Of a stretch of 64,000 nt of DNA, positions 51,095 to 63,600 are shown one piece after another (positions within the stretch are counted from its first letter, which is position 1; every line of letters starts with the position of its first letter). The notes under the pieces are model-generated. The model was not told the DNA's origin. It was given only the letters and a program-made list of their open reading frames with translations, and searched no databases. The stretch comes from Nymphalis io. Its lineage: Eukaryota > Arthropoda > Insecta > Lepidoptera > Nymphalidae. Location of the stretch: the NCBI RefSeq assembly GCF_905147045.1, contig NC_065905.1, positions 10,912,001 through 10,976,000 of the forward strand. The letters are read 5' to 3'. The position numbers and the translations under genes were made by a program.

Positions 51095-51360
51095 CAATAT
51101 TATAAATGTGAAAGTAACTCTGTGTATCTTAACGCTTCAAGGCTAAGCCACTGACCGATTTTGATAAAATTTAATATGAAGCGAGCTTGAAGCACCGCCC
51201 ATGCACATCTGCAACACCCGAGGTCTTGTAGGTGCGTCACCGGCTTTTAAGGAAGGTGTACCGGACCATACGTCTTTTTCTGTAGCCCAGAAAACGTGTA
51301 TGCAAAATTACATGATGATCGTTTAAATCTACATGGAAACGTAACAAAGAAACTCACTTT
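51095..51360 (+). mobile_element. Helitron-like fragment
   Basis: CCAATATTATAAATGTGAAA, GCTAAGCCACTGACCGATTT and ATATGAAGCGAGCTTGAAGC. The right part (TGATGATCGTTTAAATCTAC, AACGTAACAAAGAAACTCAC) resembles another member of the same group. Confidence 0.5.
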
Positions 51361-51364
51361 CACA

Positions 51365-51515
51365 TTAATAATAATATTCTGGAACATTTTTTCACACACG
51401 GCCATCTGATCACAAATTAAGCTTGTACAGAGCTTGTACTATGGAAACCAGACAACTGATATACAACATATACTATTTTTCTTTTGTAAATACATACCTA
51501 TATAGATAATTAATA
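51365..51515 (-). mobile_element. SINE-C body, head missing
   Basis: ATTCTGGAACATTTTTTCAC to ACATACCTATATAGATAATT. Confidence 0.85.
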
Positions 51516-51739
51516 ATATTAGAAAGGATTTTGTAACTCGAAACTCAATATATATATAATATTATTTTCTATTTACCAATTTGTAACGAGATCATTTTTT
51601 ATCACGTCTCTGTAAACCATTTTCAAGTATATAGATATAATTTTATTTACTCTTATGCGAACTATACTGTTACATAACAAATACATTCGCTGCTTACTTA
51701 TACGTTATTATAAATTTATATACATGCTTAAAACAATTA

Positions 51740-52102
51740 ATAATAATAATAATAATAATGTCTTCCAGACCGATTTCGGCCACGGCGGCCAATCTCAAAA
51801 GAGATTAGCCACCTACGCATAGATATTATAGTGCACAAGTGTGTGCGCAAACACAGGTGCACTCTTTATTTCCTAACTCTCATAATCCGATGGGACGGCA
51901 ATTCGACACGACCGGAAAGAGTTCAGGCGCAGGACCAACTTTCCGAGGCACGGGAGTGTACACACTTCTAACTTACAGACTCCGGGCTGCTACTGAGAAT
52001 TTTCTGACAGAAATCTGACAGAAAATTGGCCCGACCTGGGAATTGAACCCAGGACCTCCGGATCTGCGGCCTCATATCGAGCCACTAGACCAACGAGGCA
52101 GA
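51740..52102 (-). mobile_element. SINE-D, full length
   Basis: (AAT)n tail, then TGTCTTCCAGACCGATTTCG to GAATTGAACCCAGGACCTCC and AGACCAACGAGGCAG. Lacks GGCTTTACGTGC in the middle and has a short duplication of TCTGACAGAAA. Confidence 0.9.
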
Positions 52103-53254
52103 CAATTACCACTGATATTATTAGTTACATTGTCAATTGTAAAAGTCTTTAAAAAAAGGTTCTATATTCGACGGGTAAGTTTACTTATCAAGAAAATAAT
52201 GAAAAAAATAAAAATTGTATATTTCCCTAACTTACACCTAGGCTACAATATGTTCCGAAGGGGTAACTCTTTCTTTATGTTATTTTGTAATCTCCACAGA
52301 CGTGTTTTCCGTGCCTTTGGTGTATATTTGTATCAGTTTAGAGTTTGGTAATTTAACTCGAATATTATTTCAAGTCGGTTTCGATTTTTAAAAGATGATT
52401 ATTCCGTTTGAGATGAATTATAAATAAAACATCATCACAGGAAAACTCCATAATAAAGCAAGCATCGAGGGAACCGAGCAGGGCTTGAAGTGTTGTAGGA
52501 AACCTTCGAGATCTTTTGGATAAGACACGCTTGTCTCAGTGCCATTTTTTAAATACTATTTAATGTAATATTTCCCATTACAAATATCTTGTTAAATGTT
52601 AGCTGAAATACAAAAACAATCTATGTTTGTGTGGAAGTGACGAAGACAGACAGAACCAGTGTCGCTAGTGCGAGTTTTTTTTTACTTATTCGATAGCGTT
52701 GACGCTAACTGCGACAGTAAAGGTTATTCAAAATAATTAATTACGTAACTAAATACGTAAAACCGATTAAACAAATAAAATGGAATGAAGGATAGAATTG
52801 CGATTGACGATCGAGTAAGAATACCGATTAACATCAAAACGACGTATGTATACTGAACTAAAAACTCTACAAGTGGAAACACGTTTTGACACTTTGTTAG
52901 AATAATTGACGCAAAAACGCGAACACGCACGCACGAACGCACGTGTGTAGCCAAGTAAAAGCAACAATAATAATTCATATAATCAAAACTAATCGTAAGC
53001 TATCATTGTTTATGAGTTGTGAAAGTTATCCAAAATTAAACTACAATTTTCATTAAAGAGCCGTAACAATATAATGAGAGTAATTTCAGATATAAGTATA
53101 ACATACGAACTTTTCCACGAGCCTGTCATACGTCAAGGAAAAAACCGTTCAACTTGAATAGATTCCAACACACATACAATAGATTGCAACACTAAAATTT
53201 TTGGCTGTACATTCGAAAATCCCTCTGGAATTTTCGTATAGATATGTATTTCGA

Positions 53255-53325
53255 CGGAGATCACAGGCACCAGCGTGAGCTGGAGCGGCTGAGGCCGCAG
53301 TCTACAACTCTTGTAGGAAACATTT
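53255..53325. other. GC-rich 70 bp island, unassigned
   Basis: The plus strand reads HRHQRELERLRPQSTTLVGN between an AG at 53240 and a GTAGGA at about 53315, resembling a short exon. The minus strand is also open (LRPQPLQLTLVPVISVEIHI). It does not match the myosin neck expected on the minus strand. Function unknown. Confidence 0.2.
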
Positions 53326-53497
53326 TTTTCAAAGATATTAAATATTCACGAAAACAAAAACATATATATTTTTTTTCTATATTTGACATTGTAAATCAGT
53401 GCGTTGAAATATAGTTTTCAGAAATTTATCCCTAATTCTAGCAGATATACAATCCAAAACACGGTACTGATTTGATGATATAGGATTTGTTTTTATA

Positions 53498-53625
53498 TAA
53501 AATAGGTACGCCCATATACATTGGCATTGTAAGAAATGTTAACTCTCGCTTACATCGGCAATGCGCCACCAACCTTGGAAACTAAGATGTTATGTCCTTT
53601 GTGCCTGTAATTATTTACTATGTAA
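53498..53625 (-). mobile_element. SINE-B, internally deleted
   Basis: ATAAAATAGGTACGCCCATA, ATGCGCCACCAACCTTGGAA and ATGTCCTTTGTGCCTGTAAT. Confidence 0.75.
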
Positions 53626-54546
53626 TTACGATTAATCAAATAATTTCGCTAATTAAAAAAATATTTATTGTTATAATATTATTTATGAAACAGTTAACTT
53701 TACCAACCAATTATATATCTTATTTGTATGAATATACTTTGATAAACTTATTATGAATAATTCCTTCGTTCGGCAGTTCGCAATAATTTTAACGGTGCGT
53801 TTTATTATCCCAAGCTTAATGGCGTCATAAATCTTTTGTGTAATTTCATTCGTTTATCTCAGAAATAATAATGACAAGTATTTAAGCTGATTAATGTAAG
53901 TAGGCCGTATGAGGGAACTTTAATGCATATTAATAAATGTTTACAAGAAGCGTTAATTAATATAATAATCCCATTGAACAACAGACTTATTTCGGTTAAG
54001 GCGATCATTTTAAACTCACACGCACTATCCATATTCTCTATTATCTTGCTCTTCTTTTATATAATTAGTGAAGAATTATAAACCGCAATTAGTTTAAAAA
54101 TCAGATTTCAATGTATATAATGTTAAATATATATTTAATGATTATGATTGACAGCAGAGTGTTGAGATAGAACATCTCAACAACACTAACTGGATTTTGT
54201 TTATCTATAAATTTATCGTTTTTATAGTAAATTTCGGCCTTTTATGTTTATTTATTTATCTATTTTAAGACACAATATAATATGTTTACATTTACACATT
54301 TAACGACACAATAAAACTTGTCTCATTAAACAGCAGCCATACACGTTATGTGTAGGAACTTGTGATTAAAAAATCTTTTAATTTTAGGCTCCTTCATAAA
54401 TGAAGAAGAAGAACATAATTAAAATATATGTACCTGGATAATATTTTTGATTTCATAAATCCTATAATCCAAATGGAAAAATAATTTAAAACAAAATTGT
54501 CCCTTCAACCAGCGGCTGCACGCGTACCCTGAAAAGTTGCACTTAC

Positions 54547-54685
54547 TTGAGTGAGGCCGAGCCGGTAGCTCGTGACGTCCAGGTCCAGCGCGAGGAGCAT
54601 GTCGTCGACGACCTGCCGGTCCGACAGCGCGGCTGTTTGTTGCGTTTCCGCATTTTCACTTTCCGATGTCGCCAACAGGCGATAT
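54547..54685 (-). CDS. Myo18: Myo18 exon j: converter, last exon found
   Basis: 139 nt, 1+46 codons. It encodes YRLLATSESENAETQQTAAL, SDRQVVDDMLLALDLDVTSY and RLGLTQ. The acceptor is CAAACAG|A and the donor CTCAA|GTAAGT. The RxGLTQ end is where myosins continue into 'VFFRAG' and the neck, but no such exon is recognisable in the 54.5 kb to the left. Reading through the donor gives a stop within 12 codons, so this is not the gene end. Confidence 0.93.
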
Positions 54686-57600
54686 CTGTTTGAATGTACA
54701 AATCATATTCGATCAGGCTCGAAGGACCAATTTCAGGAACATTCATTAATTATCCACAGCGTCAATCGTCGACATTAGTCAAAACAACATATGATTTATA
54801 CAAGTAGGCTCTTTTGGTTCGTTATTTTACAATATGAATAGAAATGTAGATTCTACTGAGAAGAACCGACAAGAAACTCGGTAGTTACTTTTTTCTAACA
54901 ATTAAATAACGTAACCGTAATGAATTTATTTTGCCGGAAAATCAACAAATACTAAACGTTAGTTTAATCATTTATATATTCTTGTATTATGATATTCGAA
55001 CATAAGATTTAAATTCATTAATTGACTAGGTTAAACATATCTGCGGAATTGCTAAATGGCGTGTCGTACAAACTAAAGGCTAGCAATGTGAAAGTCGCAG
55101 CTATGATCCTGACTTCTTGAACTTCTAATAATAAAGCATAAACTTAGCACTCAGTTGAGAGAAAACATTCTATCGGTACAGGTAGTTTTTCTTATTATAT
55201 AATAATAACAATAATAATAGTGAAAAATGCATTACTAATATTGTGATACGAGGCATGCCTTTTAAGTTTTGTAGTTTGACGAAAAAAACACAACTAGAAC
55301 CTTATAGCACTTTTTATTGTTTTTCAAAGTATTCACCACGTAGCTTAATACACTTTTCCATTCGCTCAAACCAGTTATTATAACATATATTCCACTCTAA
55401 AGTGGGGGTGTTCAAAATGGCTGACTTGAAAGCGTCGACTGCATCTTCACCGGACTAGAACCTTTGACCACGAGGACTTTTCTTAATTTTAGGAAATGTA
55501 AAGAAATCGTTAGGGCTTAGGTGAGGACTGCTCGGAGGATGGTCAAGAATTTCTACTTTTTCCTGCTTCAAATACTCAATCATTTGACGAGCGCTGTGTG
55601 AGCTTGCGTTTTCGTGGTGCAGGATGATGCGTCGCTTTGAGTTAGATTTTTGAAGTTTGGCGATGACTTGTGGTAAACAAACTGTGGTATACCACTCTTC
55701 GTTAATCGTTCTACGATCTTCAAGCGCAATAGTCGCAATATGGCCGGTTTTTCCAACGAACGTGGCCACCATCTTTTATGAAGTGCTTCGAGAACGCACA
55801 ACTTTAGTCGGCTTTGGCTCGTCTTGAAAGGTCCAGATTGTAGATTGTTGTTTGGAATCAGGATCGTAGGCTTAGATCCAAGATTCGTCACCATTGATTA
55901 TGTCGTAGACTTGATTTGACTCTCCTCGGTTAAACCTTTGCAGAGTTTTCTTACACCATCTGACGCGGGCCACCTTGTGATCGTCGGAAAGCAGATGCGG
56001 TATCCAACGGCAAACTAGCTTTTTCACACCAAGCGCTTCATGCAAGATCTTCTGAATGGTTGTCCCTGAGATGCCTAATAGAACCTCTATCTCTCGATAC
56101 GTCACATGACAATCTTCGAGAATTAGTTGTCTCACAGCAATGATGTTATCTTTAGTCAAGGCGGATTTTGGGCGTCCTTCGCGAGATTTGTCACTAACAC
56201 TAGTATGTCCACGCTAGAATTCTAAATACCAGCGTTCGACAGTCCACAGACATCACTGGGCTTCATTACTGAACACAGATATTAGCTCTTCAAAACACTG
56301 AAGCCGTGTCAAGCCTCTTCTAAAGTTGTAAAAAATTATTGCACGAACATTTTCCTTAGAAAGATTCATTTTCGTACGTAACCTGACAGATTCCAATCGA
56401 CGCTGTGACTAAACAATATCATTAATCCTAATACTTTTAACTGTTTTGAGATTCAAAATTTAAACACATTCGAATATAGAACAGTTCCAAATTCAAAATT
56501 GCCGGGAAATATAGAAACGATAGAACTTAAAAGGCATGCCTAGTATACTTTATTTCTAAGATTTTTTTTATAGATTTTATCATTAGTAAGAGAAACGTAA
56601 GGAGTAATTTAAATGTTACCTTCTAGCGAATTCCGAAAGCGGCATATGTTCAGGGAATCCTTGTTTATACAATCTCGCCGAGTCGAGCAACTGGAATCCA
56701 CGGAACTGAAAATAAAATATAATATGAGACAAATTGTTACGCATTATATAAATCTTTTAATGTTTACAAATATCGGCCAATCTAGCAGCGGCCAGTAGTT
56801 GACGACGCACAGGCGGCCCGCGCGGCGCCAGTACGTACCTGCGAGCGCAGCAGCGGCACGTTGACGTCGTCGGCGTCGGGCGCGCCGGCCAGCACGCAGC
56901 ACACGAAGCTCACGCCGCCCGCGCCGCAGCGCCGCAGCGTGTCCACGAGCCCGTCCGACACGAACTTGGCCTGCAACGCCGTCGAGCGCCGCTTCATACC
57001 CGCCGTGCCTGGTTTGCATGATAAATGTAAAATTCTTCGATCTACTACCGAAAATTTCTTGGTGGAAATCCTTGTACTTTTTATTCGTTAGCCTCAAGAT
57101 ACTAAACAAAAACATCAGATACTGCAACCGTAGAAAGTGCCCAGCGCTATACCAGTAAGATTTAATTAAACACTATATAAAATCACCCCAAATTTGCCAA
57201 ACGATGATGATGAGTAAAACTAAAAATTCCTTGCAATATCCAACAGCAAATATTACAAGATTACAACTCTACTCGATTAGTTACACCAGAAATGTAAGTT
57301 AAACACATAATTTTTCCGAATTACAACACAATACTACAGAATTTAAACTAGCATCAGTTGCCTGTGCGCTATACATATAAACCTCTAGCGGGTCAGATTC
57401 CTCCCACCGGAGCCGAGGGACCGCCGGATAATCGATTGCCGGCAAAATGCCGGCAAATCTCGCGTATAATTGAAAATTACATAAACTCCTCTAATATTTC
57501 TTACCGAGTGTTAAATGAGGACGTCGCTTTAATTTTTTTACGTTAATATGACGTTGACGCTCACGCTCCGTGCGGTACACAAATCGAGAAGGTTGTCATT

Positions 57601-60600
57601 CGAGGAATTACGGCGCTACAATCCTTACGAATACAAGTTACGGCGAGCGAAATTAAATCAGTTTATTTCCGATCGACCGATCGTCATGTCTGTATACAGG
57701 TGAGGGGTCCAGCAGAGGAGCCGGAGTGTCCGGCGGCGCGTACGTACCCGCGGCGAGCGGGCGGCGCACGGACGCGGCGCGGCGCAGCGTGGCGTCCCCC
57801 GCGCCCGCGCCCGCCCCGCGCGCCGCCGCCGCGCGCCACAGCTGCTCGCTGCGGGCGGACAGGCCGGTGTGAGTACGAATCGATCATCATTTAAGCAATT
57901 ATCCTAGTTTTATATATATGTGGACGTGTATTTTTTTATATATTATTTTTAAAAAAGCAGTTTTAACACGAGAATTGATGTATGAGTAACAAATTTTACG
58001 CTGACGTCATCCGTCGCTCGAAATGTTACGCTCGAAGTCTCACTTAGCGCTCGGTACTCGGTAGGGTACCGTTTACCGAGGGCTAAGATTTGCACACATA
58101 AAAAAATACATACTTTTGACTTTCCTGCAGGAGCGTCTGAGCTTTCTTTGTAGCGGGATTTTCCCGACTCGCCTTCACCCACCCGGTGACATCATATAGT
58201 ACAGGATTCGTCCCCTGCAAGAGAACGGGCTTGTAAACGTGTACGTCTAAATCTCTGTTAACTTACATTAGGAAGTTGGACCCCAAATGAACAACCTGAT
58301 GATAAGTAAAACCAGGACGCCCATACTCAGCACTAGTCAAAAATGATGCTCAAAATACAGACAGTACCAAAACATGAAATAACTGACAAATTACACAGTT
58401 CCTTGCTTAGTTTGTGTTTCTTCAATGAACAGCCAATCGTTGTCCACTGCTGAACATAGGCCTCTCCCAAGGTGCGCCAAAGCTCCCTGTCCTCCGCCTT
58501 CCGCATCCAGTTGGTGCCCGCCACCTTCTTAAGGTCGTCGGTCCACCTGGCTGGAGGGCGCCGTAGCCGCTGGCTGCGCTTGCCGATTCGCGGTCTCCAC
58601 TCTAGGACTCGTCTGCTCCAACGGCCCTCGGTCCTACGACATACGTGACCAGCCCACTGCCACTTCAGCCTGCTAATTTTGCAAGCTATGTCGGTGACCC
58701 CGGTTCTTTTCCGGATAATCTCATTTCTGATCTTATCCTTCAAAGATACTCCGAGCATAGCTCGCTCCATAGCACGCTGAGCGACTTTGAATTTGTGGAC
58801 TAGTCCCGCAGTTAGTGTCCACGTTTCGGCACCGTATGTCATGGCAGGTAAGACGCATTGGTTGAAGACTTTCGTCTTCAAACATTGCGGTATAGACGAC
58901 TTGAGGACTTGACGAAGGTTGCCAAATGCTGCCCATCCCAAGCGAATTCTTCGATCGGCTTCCTTCTCGAAGTTGTTCCTACCGACTTGTATTATCTGTC
59001 CTAGGTAGGTATATTCACTAACAACTTCGAGAGGTTTCCCCTCGACGTATATTGGTCGCGGCACGACATGCCTATTGAACATGACCTTGGTCTTGTCCAA
59101 GTTTATACCGAGACCAACACACCGGGAAGACTCGCCTAGGCTACGCAGCATTTCGGTGAGTTGTTCCAGCGACTCTGCTATGATGACGATATCGTCGGCA
59201 AATCGAAGGTGTGAGATGTACTCGCCGTTTACATTGACTCCATACTCAGTCCAATCCAGCGTCTTGAAAACGTCTTCCAACGCGTTGGTTGGTAGTTTTG
59301 GGGATATTACATCCCCCTGTCTCACCCCTCTGCGCAGTTGGATCGCCTTCGTCTTACAGTCCTGGATGTGAACAGTCATTGTAGCGGCGTTGTACAGACA
59401 TCTCAGTACCTCGATATATCTCCAGTCGATATGACATCTCTGCAATGAGTCGAGCACTGCCCAGGTTTCGATGGAGTCGAAGGCTTTCTCGTAGTCCATA
59501 CCATACACAGCGGCTGATTGTACTCTTCTGTCTTCTGTACAATCTGCCGAACAGTATGGATGTGGTCCACGGTGCTGGTAGCCTGATCGAAAGCCGGCTT
59601 GCTCTGGGGGCTGGAACTCGTCAAGTCGTCTGGCGAGACGGTTCGTGACGACTCTTGAGAACAGGTGACTCAGGAGGGAGATTGGTCTGTAGTTTTATCA
59701 CCTTTCTTGAAAAACAGTACCACCTCACTCCCGCTCCACGTTTCCGGGGTCTTGCCATGTTGGATGACGGAATTAAAGAGGCTTGCTAGCTCTTTCAGGA
59801 CCGGAGTCCCGCCTGCCTTAAGCAACTCTGTTGTGATTCCGTCATCTCCCGGGGCTTTGTTGTTTTTAAGCTGTTCTAGAGCCGCCCTAATCTCGCCTTG
59901 GTCAACGACCGGGAGCTCCTCGGAGAAATGGCGCATAAGAGGGGCGCGCTGGTCATCAATACTGATTCCCAAGGGTTTATCCGATCTTGAAGAGAACAAC
60001 TGCCCATAAAACCTCTCTACTTCTCCGACAATCTCAGGCCTAGAGGTAACGACCCCACCATTTTCAGTTTTAAGTTTTGTCAGGCGCGGCCTCCCAAGCT
60101 TGCGAGCGAACACTTTCGATCCCCGATTTTCCTCAATCGTAGCCTTGATGGCACGGGTATTGGAGCGTCGGAGATCGCGTCGCGTCAGCGTTTTTATTGT
60201 TCGATTTAAGGCCTTATCTGACAAAAACAATGGTAGTTCTCGTCGTTTTCTCATGAGCTCGAGTGTCTCAGCAGAGAGTTTTGGTGCGTCTCTTCTCTGT
60301 GGCGGAAAATACTTGCGGGATGTGTTTTGCAGTATTTTGACCAGCGTGTCGGTTTTCTCATCAATGCTGCTTACGGTTTCCAACGCAGTGAATTGATTTT
60401 GAAGTTCCATTTGGAACTTTTCGGAGCCTTGAGCAGCTTGGAGTATGGTAGGTCGGAGAGTAGACCTCATCATTCTCGATCGGCTTTGAAGTCGATATTT
60501 AGAGTGCCTCGAACCAAGCGGTGATCACTTCTGGTATTAAACCTGTTGATCACTGTAACATCTCTAAATATGTGCCTTTTATTCGAAATGATAAAGTCTA

Positions 60601-63600
60601 TCTCGTTCCTTGTCACGTTATCGGGGCTTCGCCAGGTCCACCTCCTCTGAGGCTTCTTTTGAAAGAAAGAATTCATCAAAAAGAGCCCCTGCGCTTCGAG
60701 AAAGTTTACCAGCATTTGCCCCCTGTGATTTCTGCAGCCCAAGCCGTAAGGTCCGACTTTCGATTCACCACCATCTTGTACTCCCACTTTAGCATTAAAG
60801 TCTTCCATAACAACATTGTAGTGGGCCTTCGAAGTGTCGTTGAGGGCCTTTGCGATGTCCTCATATATCGCTTCGACCTCTTGTACTCCCACTTTAGCAT
60901 TAAAGTCTTCCATAACAACATTGTAGTGGGCCTTCGAAGTGTCGTTGAGGGCCTTTGCGATGTCCTCATATATCGCTTCGACCTCTTGTACTCCCACTTT
61001 AGCATTAAAGTCTTCCATAACAACATTGTAGTGGGCCTTCGAAGTGTCGTTGAGGGCCTTTGCGATGTCCTCATATATCGCTTCGACCTCTTGTACTCCC
61101 ACTTTAGCATTAAAGTCTTCCATAACAACATTGTAGTGGGCCTTCGAAGTGTCGTTGAGGGCCTTTGCGATGTCCTCATATATCGCTTCGACCTCATCAT
61201 CAGAGTATGTCGAAGTTGGCGCATATACCTGTACGACCTTCAGGGAGTACCTGTCGGAAAGTTTTAAGACAAGGTACGCTACCCGGTTCGACACACTACT
61301 GATTTCCACATTGCTGCTAATGAGATCCTTTTTGACTGGAAAACCGACACCACCCTGGGAGAGGTTATCACCTTCGCGAAAGTAGAGTAAGTTACCGGAC
61401 TCTAGAGTTATCGTGTCTTCCCCCTGTCTTCGGACTTCAGATAACCCCAGTATATGCCAGTTTATATGACTTAACTCTACTTCTAATTCGGCGAGGTGAT
61501 GGTCCAGCCTCATCGAGCATCCATTGTACGTTGCCATGTGCAGTCGTTTTATACGGTAGCCTGCCGTAAACCGGTGATTCTTAGCACCCCCTGCCCTGCC
61601 GATACCGCGACCACTACCTTGGTCGGGCCTAGCAGGCTTGCCGGTAACTGGCGGCCTTTTTTTGGGCGCATCTGCCATTAAAGAGAGTTTGCCCACACGC
61701 GCCGCGCTGGGCAGGGATGTTGGCGAGCGCAGTAGGGGGGGTAAGATGTTTATGAGGGGGGGACGCTGCTGCCCATCACCCCTTTTCCCCGTCCCTCAGT
61801 CGCCTCTTACGACACCCACGGGATGAGATTGGTGGAGTACTATTCTAAGCCGGTACTCCACGGCAATGTGTTTCTTATTATTTTATAATTATTTTTGTGC
61901 TTATCGCTTAAAAATTATATTAGAAACAGCATATAACATGTACATCCACTAATCTGTAGTACTGTCTCAGTCCCAGAATCCCTTGTCCGGCAGTGGAACA
62001 TGTACTTTTATTTTTAATCTATTTGAGGGGGGGGGAGGGGGAGTAAATAAATACATTTGAAATTAGACAAACTGTAATCGCCGGCTACCTGTAAATGTTG
62101 CAGTATGAACTGCCGGTTGTGCGGAGCCTTCTTGATGAGGTAGTGCGTGTGGTGCGGCGCGCCGTAGTGCGCCAGCACGCGCTCCAGGAACGTGTCGTCC
62201 GACGAGCCGGGGTACATGGCCTCCTCGTCCAGGAGCCTTCGGGCATTGCGTGTTTATCTTTATATTATGTGACACTTCGTGAACATTTCTCTGTTAAAAT
62301 GCACTTTTACCGGTCTGTACAGTTTGCAAAAAAATGCAATAAAATAATATAATAAAAATAATTTGTTATACATTGTGTAACAATTGAATATTCCATAGTA
62401 ATACTGAGTATACTACCATAGGAGACCTCGACGATCGCAATCACGTAGGTCGGCTTGGGAACTGCGCACGATCGTATTCTGCGGCGACTTGTCCAGTAAG
62501 TCTACCATTGGTCCCGGATTAACTGTCTCAGATAACCAGTCTGTGAAGAGGTTATAACATGCTCTATACAAGTATATTCTCTTGATTTAATGAACCATGG
62601 TTTTGGTTCACTTATTATAAAAATCATGGGACATTAGCTTTAGATTTATGGTGTAATGGTTTAATGCACATATGAGTGTCATTGGATTTAAAGCAAATTG
62701 ATTTAATAGTTCATTGTTACCTTCTTCAGAACCATCGTCGAGCGTGATACCCTCCTGGGCGTATCGCTCCCGGGGAGCCACCAGCATGGCCTCGTGAAAC
62801 ACGGCTTGGAGACGCTCCTTTAGAGAAAAAATAAATCTTATTTAGATAACATGGATGTTATATATCTATGAATGGGTAATTAAAGTCATGTTTTTATACG
62901 TATTATTAAGGCTATTGCAATTTTTTATTACAAATTCTAGACAAACGTGTGTTGTATTTGGTTATTTGTCCTTGGGTTATACTTATTTGGTTTCTTAATA
63001 TACATAATTTTGCTTCAAATTTAATATTATAAAATTATTTTTTGCGTTTACCTCGTATATAGATATTTAATGGATCTGTTACATTTTTATTATTAACGAA
63101 ATTACGACTGCAATACCTCTTAGTAAAAAAATGTAATAGAGATTCACATTAACAATATCAATGGGCACAGGGGGGGCATCGACTCGCCTGCAGATAGTTG
63201 GACAGCAGCTTCGACAGCGGGGCGCCGCTCTGCTGGCCGGCGCACATCGGGTTGTCGGCGCCCGGCGAGTCGAGCAGCAGCAGCGACGCCGACACGCGCG
63301 CGCTCGTCGCCAGCGACCTGCGGGCACAGCGGTCAGCGGGGCGGGGGCGGGGCGCGCGGGGGCGCGGCGGGCGCGCGGGCGACGTACCTGTCGACGAGGC
63401 CGCCGACGATGGCGAAGGCCTCGCCGTAGAGGCCGGCGACGAAGGCGTCGAGCGCGTCGGCGGGCGGCGCGTCGGGCGCGCCGGGCGCGTCGGGCGCGTC
63501 GGGCGCGGCGAGCGCGGCGCGCGCCAGCTCGTCGGCGCCCGCGCCCAGCACGCGCGCCGCGCGCCCGCCCGCGCCCGCGCTCGCCCACTGCCAGCGCGGG

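Larger units (their letters stand above)
52103..54546. other. Myo18: AT-rich non-coding DNA next to the last Myo18 exon
   Basis: This should hold or precede the next Myo18 exon (VFFRAG-type neck start). I found no match on the minus strand; only the SINE-B at 53.5 kb and the GC island at 53.3 kb stand out. Confidence 0.5.
58423..61866 (-). mobile_element. RTE-type non-LTR retrotransposon (LINE), near full length, inactivated
   Basis: The 3,444 bp element lies in the Myo18 intron, in the same orientation as the gene. It is flanked by perfect 10 bp direct repeats TGTGTTTCTT at 58413-58422 and 61867-61876. Reading on the minus strand it has a short 5' leader, an AP-type endonuclease, a reverse transcriptase and a C-terminal domain. 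Its 3' end carries a remnant of the (TTGA)n tail that is intact in a shorter copy at 31.36 kb. The frame is broken near 60,470, 59,690 and 59,510. The single-ORF plan, the lack of poly(A) and the short simple-repeat tail point to the RTE clade; that assignment comes from recalled family features. Confidence 0.92.

Noticed and set aside
54500..54546. Next Myo18 exon starting at CTTTTCAG|GGTACGCG just after exon j
   Set aside because: It would require an 18 nt intron and reaches a stop after a few codons; no neck motif is encoded.
56861..57091. 76-codon plus-strand frame
   Set aside because: Antisense of Myo18 exon h continuing into intron.
57684..57894. Arg/Pro/Ala-rich frames on both strands at 57.7-57.9 kb
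   Set aside because: Alternative frames of Myo18 exon g and its flanks, produced by high GC.
60776..61195. Tandem repeat considered as a CRISPR-like array or satellite
   Set aside because: There are no spacers; the units are contiguous and lie inside a LINE coding frame in eukaryotic DNA.
60521..61267. 248-codon plus-strand frame with a repeated LLYSHFSIKVFHNNIVV block
   Set aside because: It is antisense to the fourfold duplicated endonuclease segment; its repeats follow from the 105 bp DNA unit.
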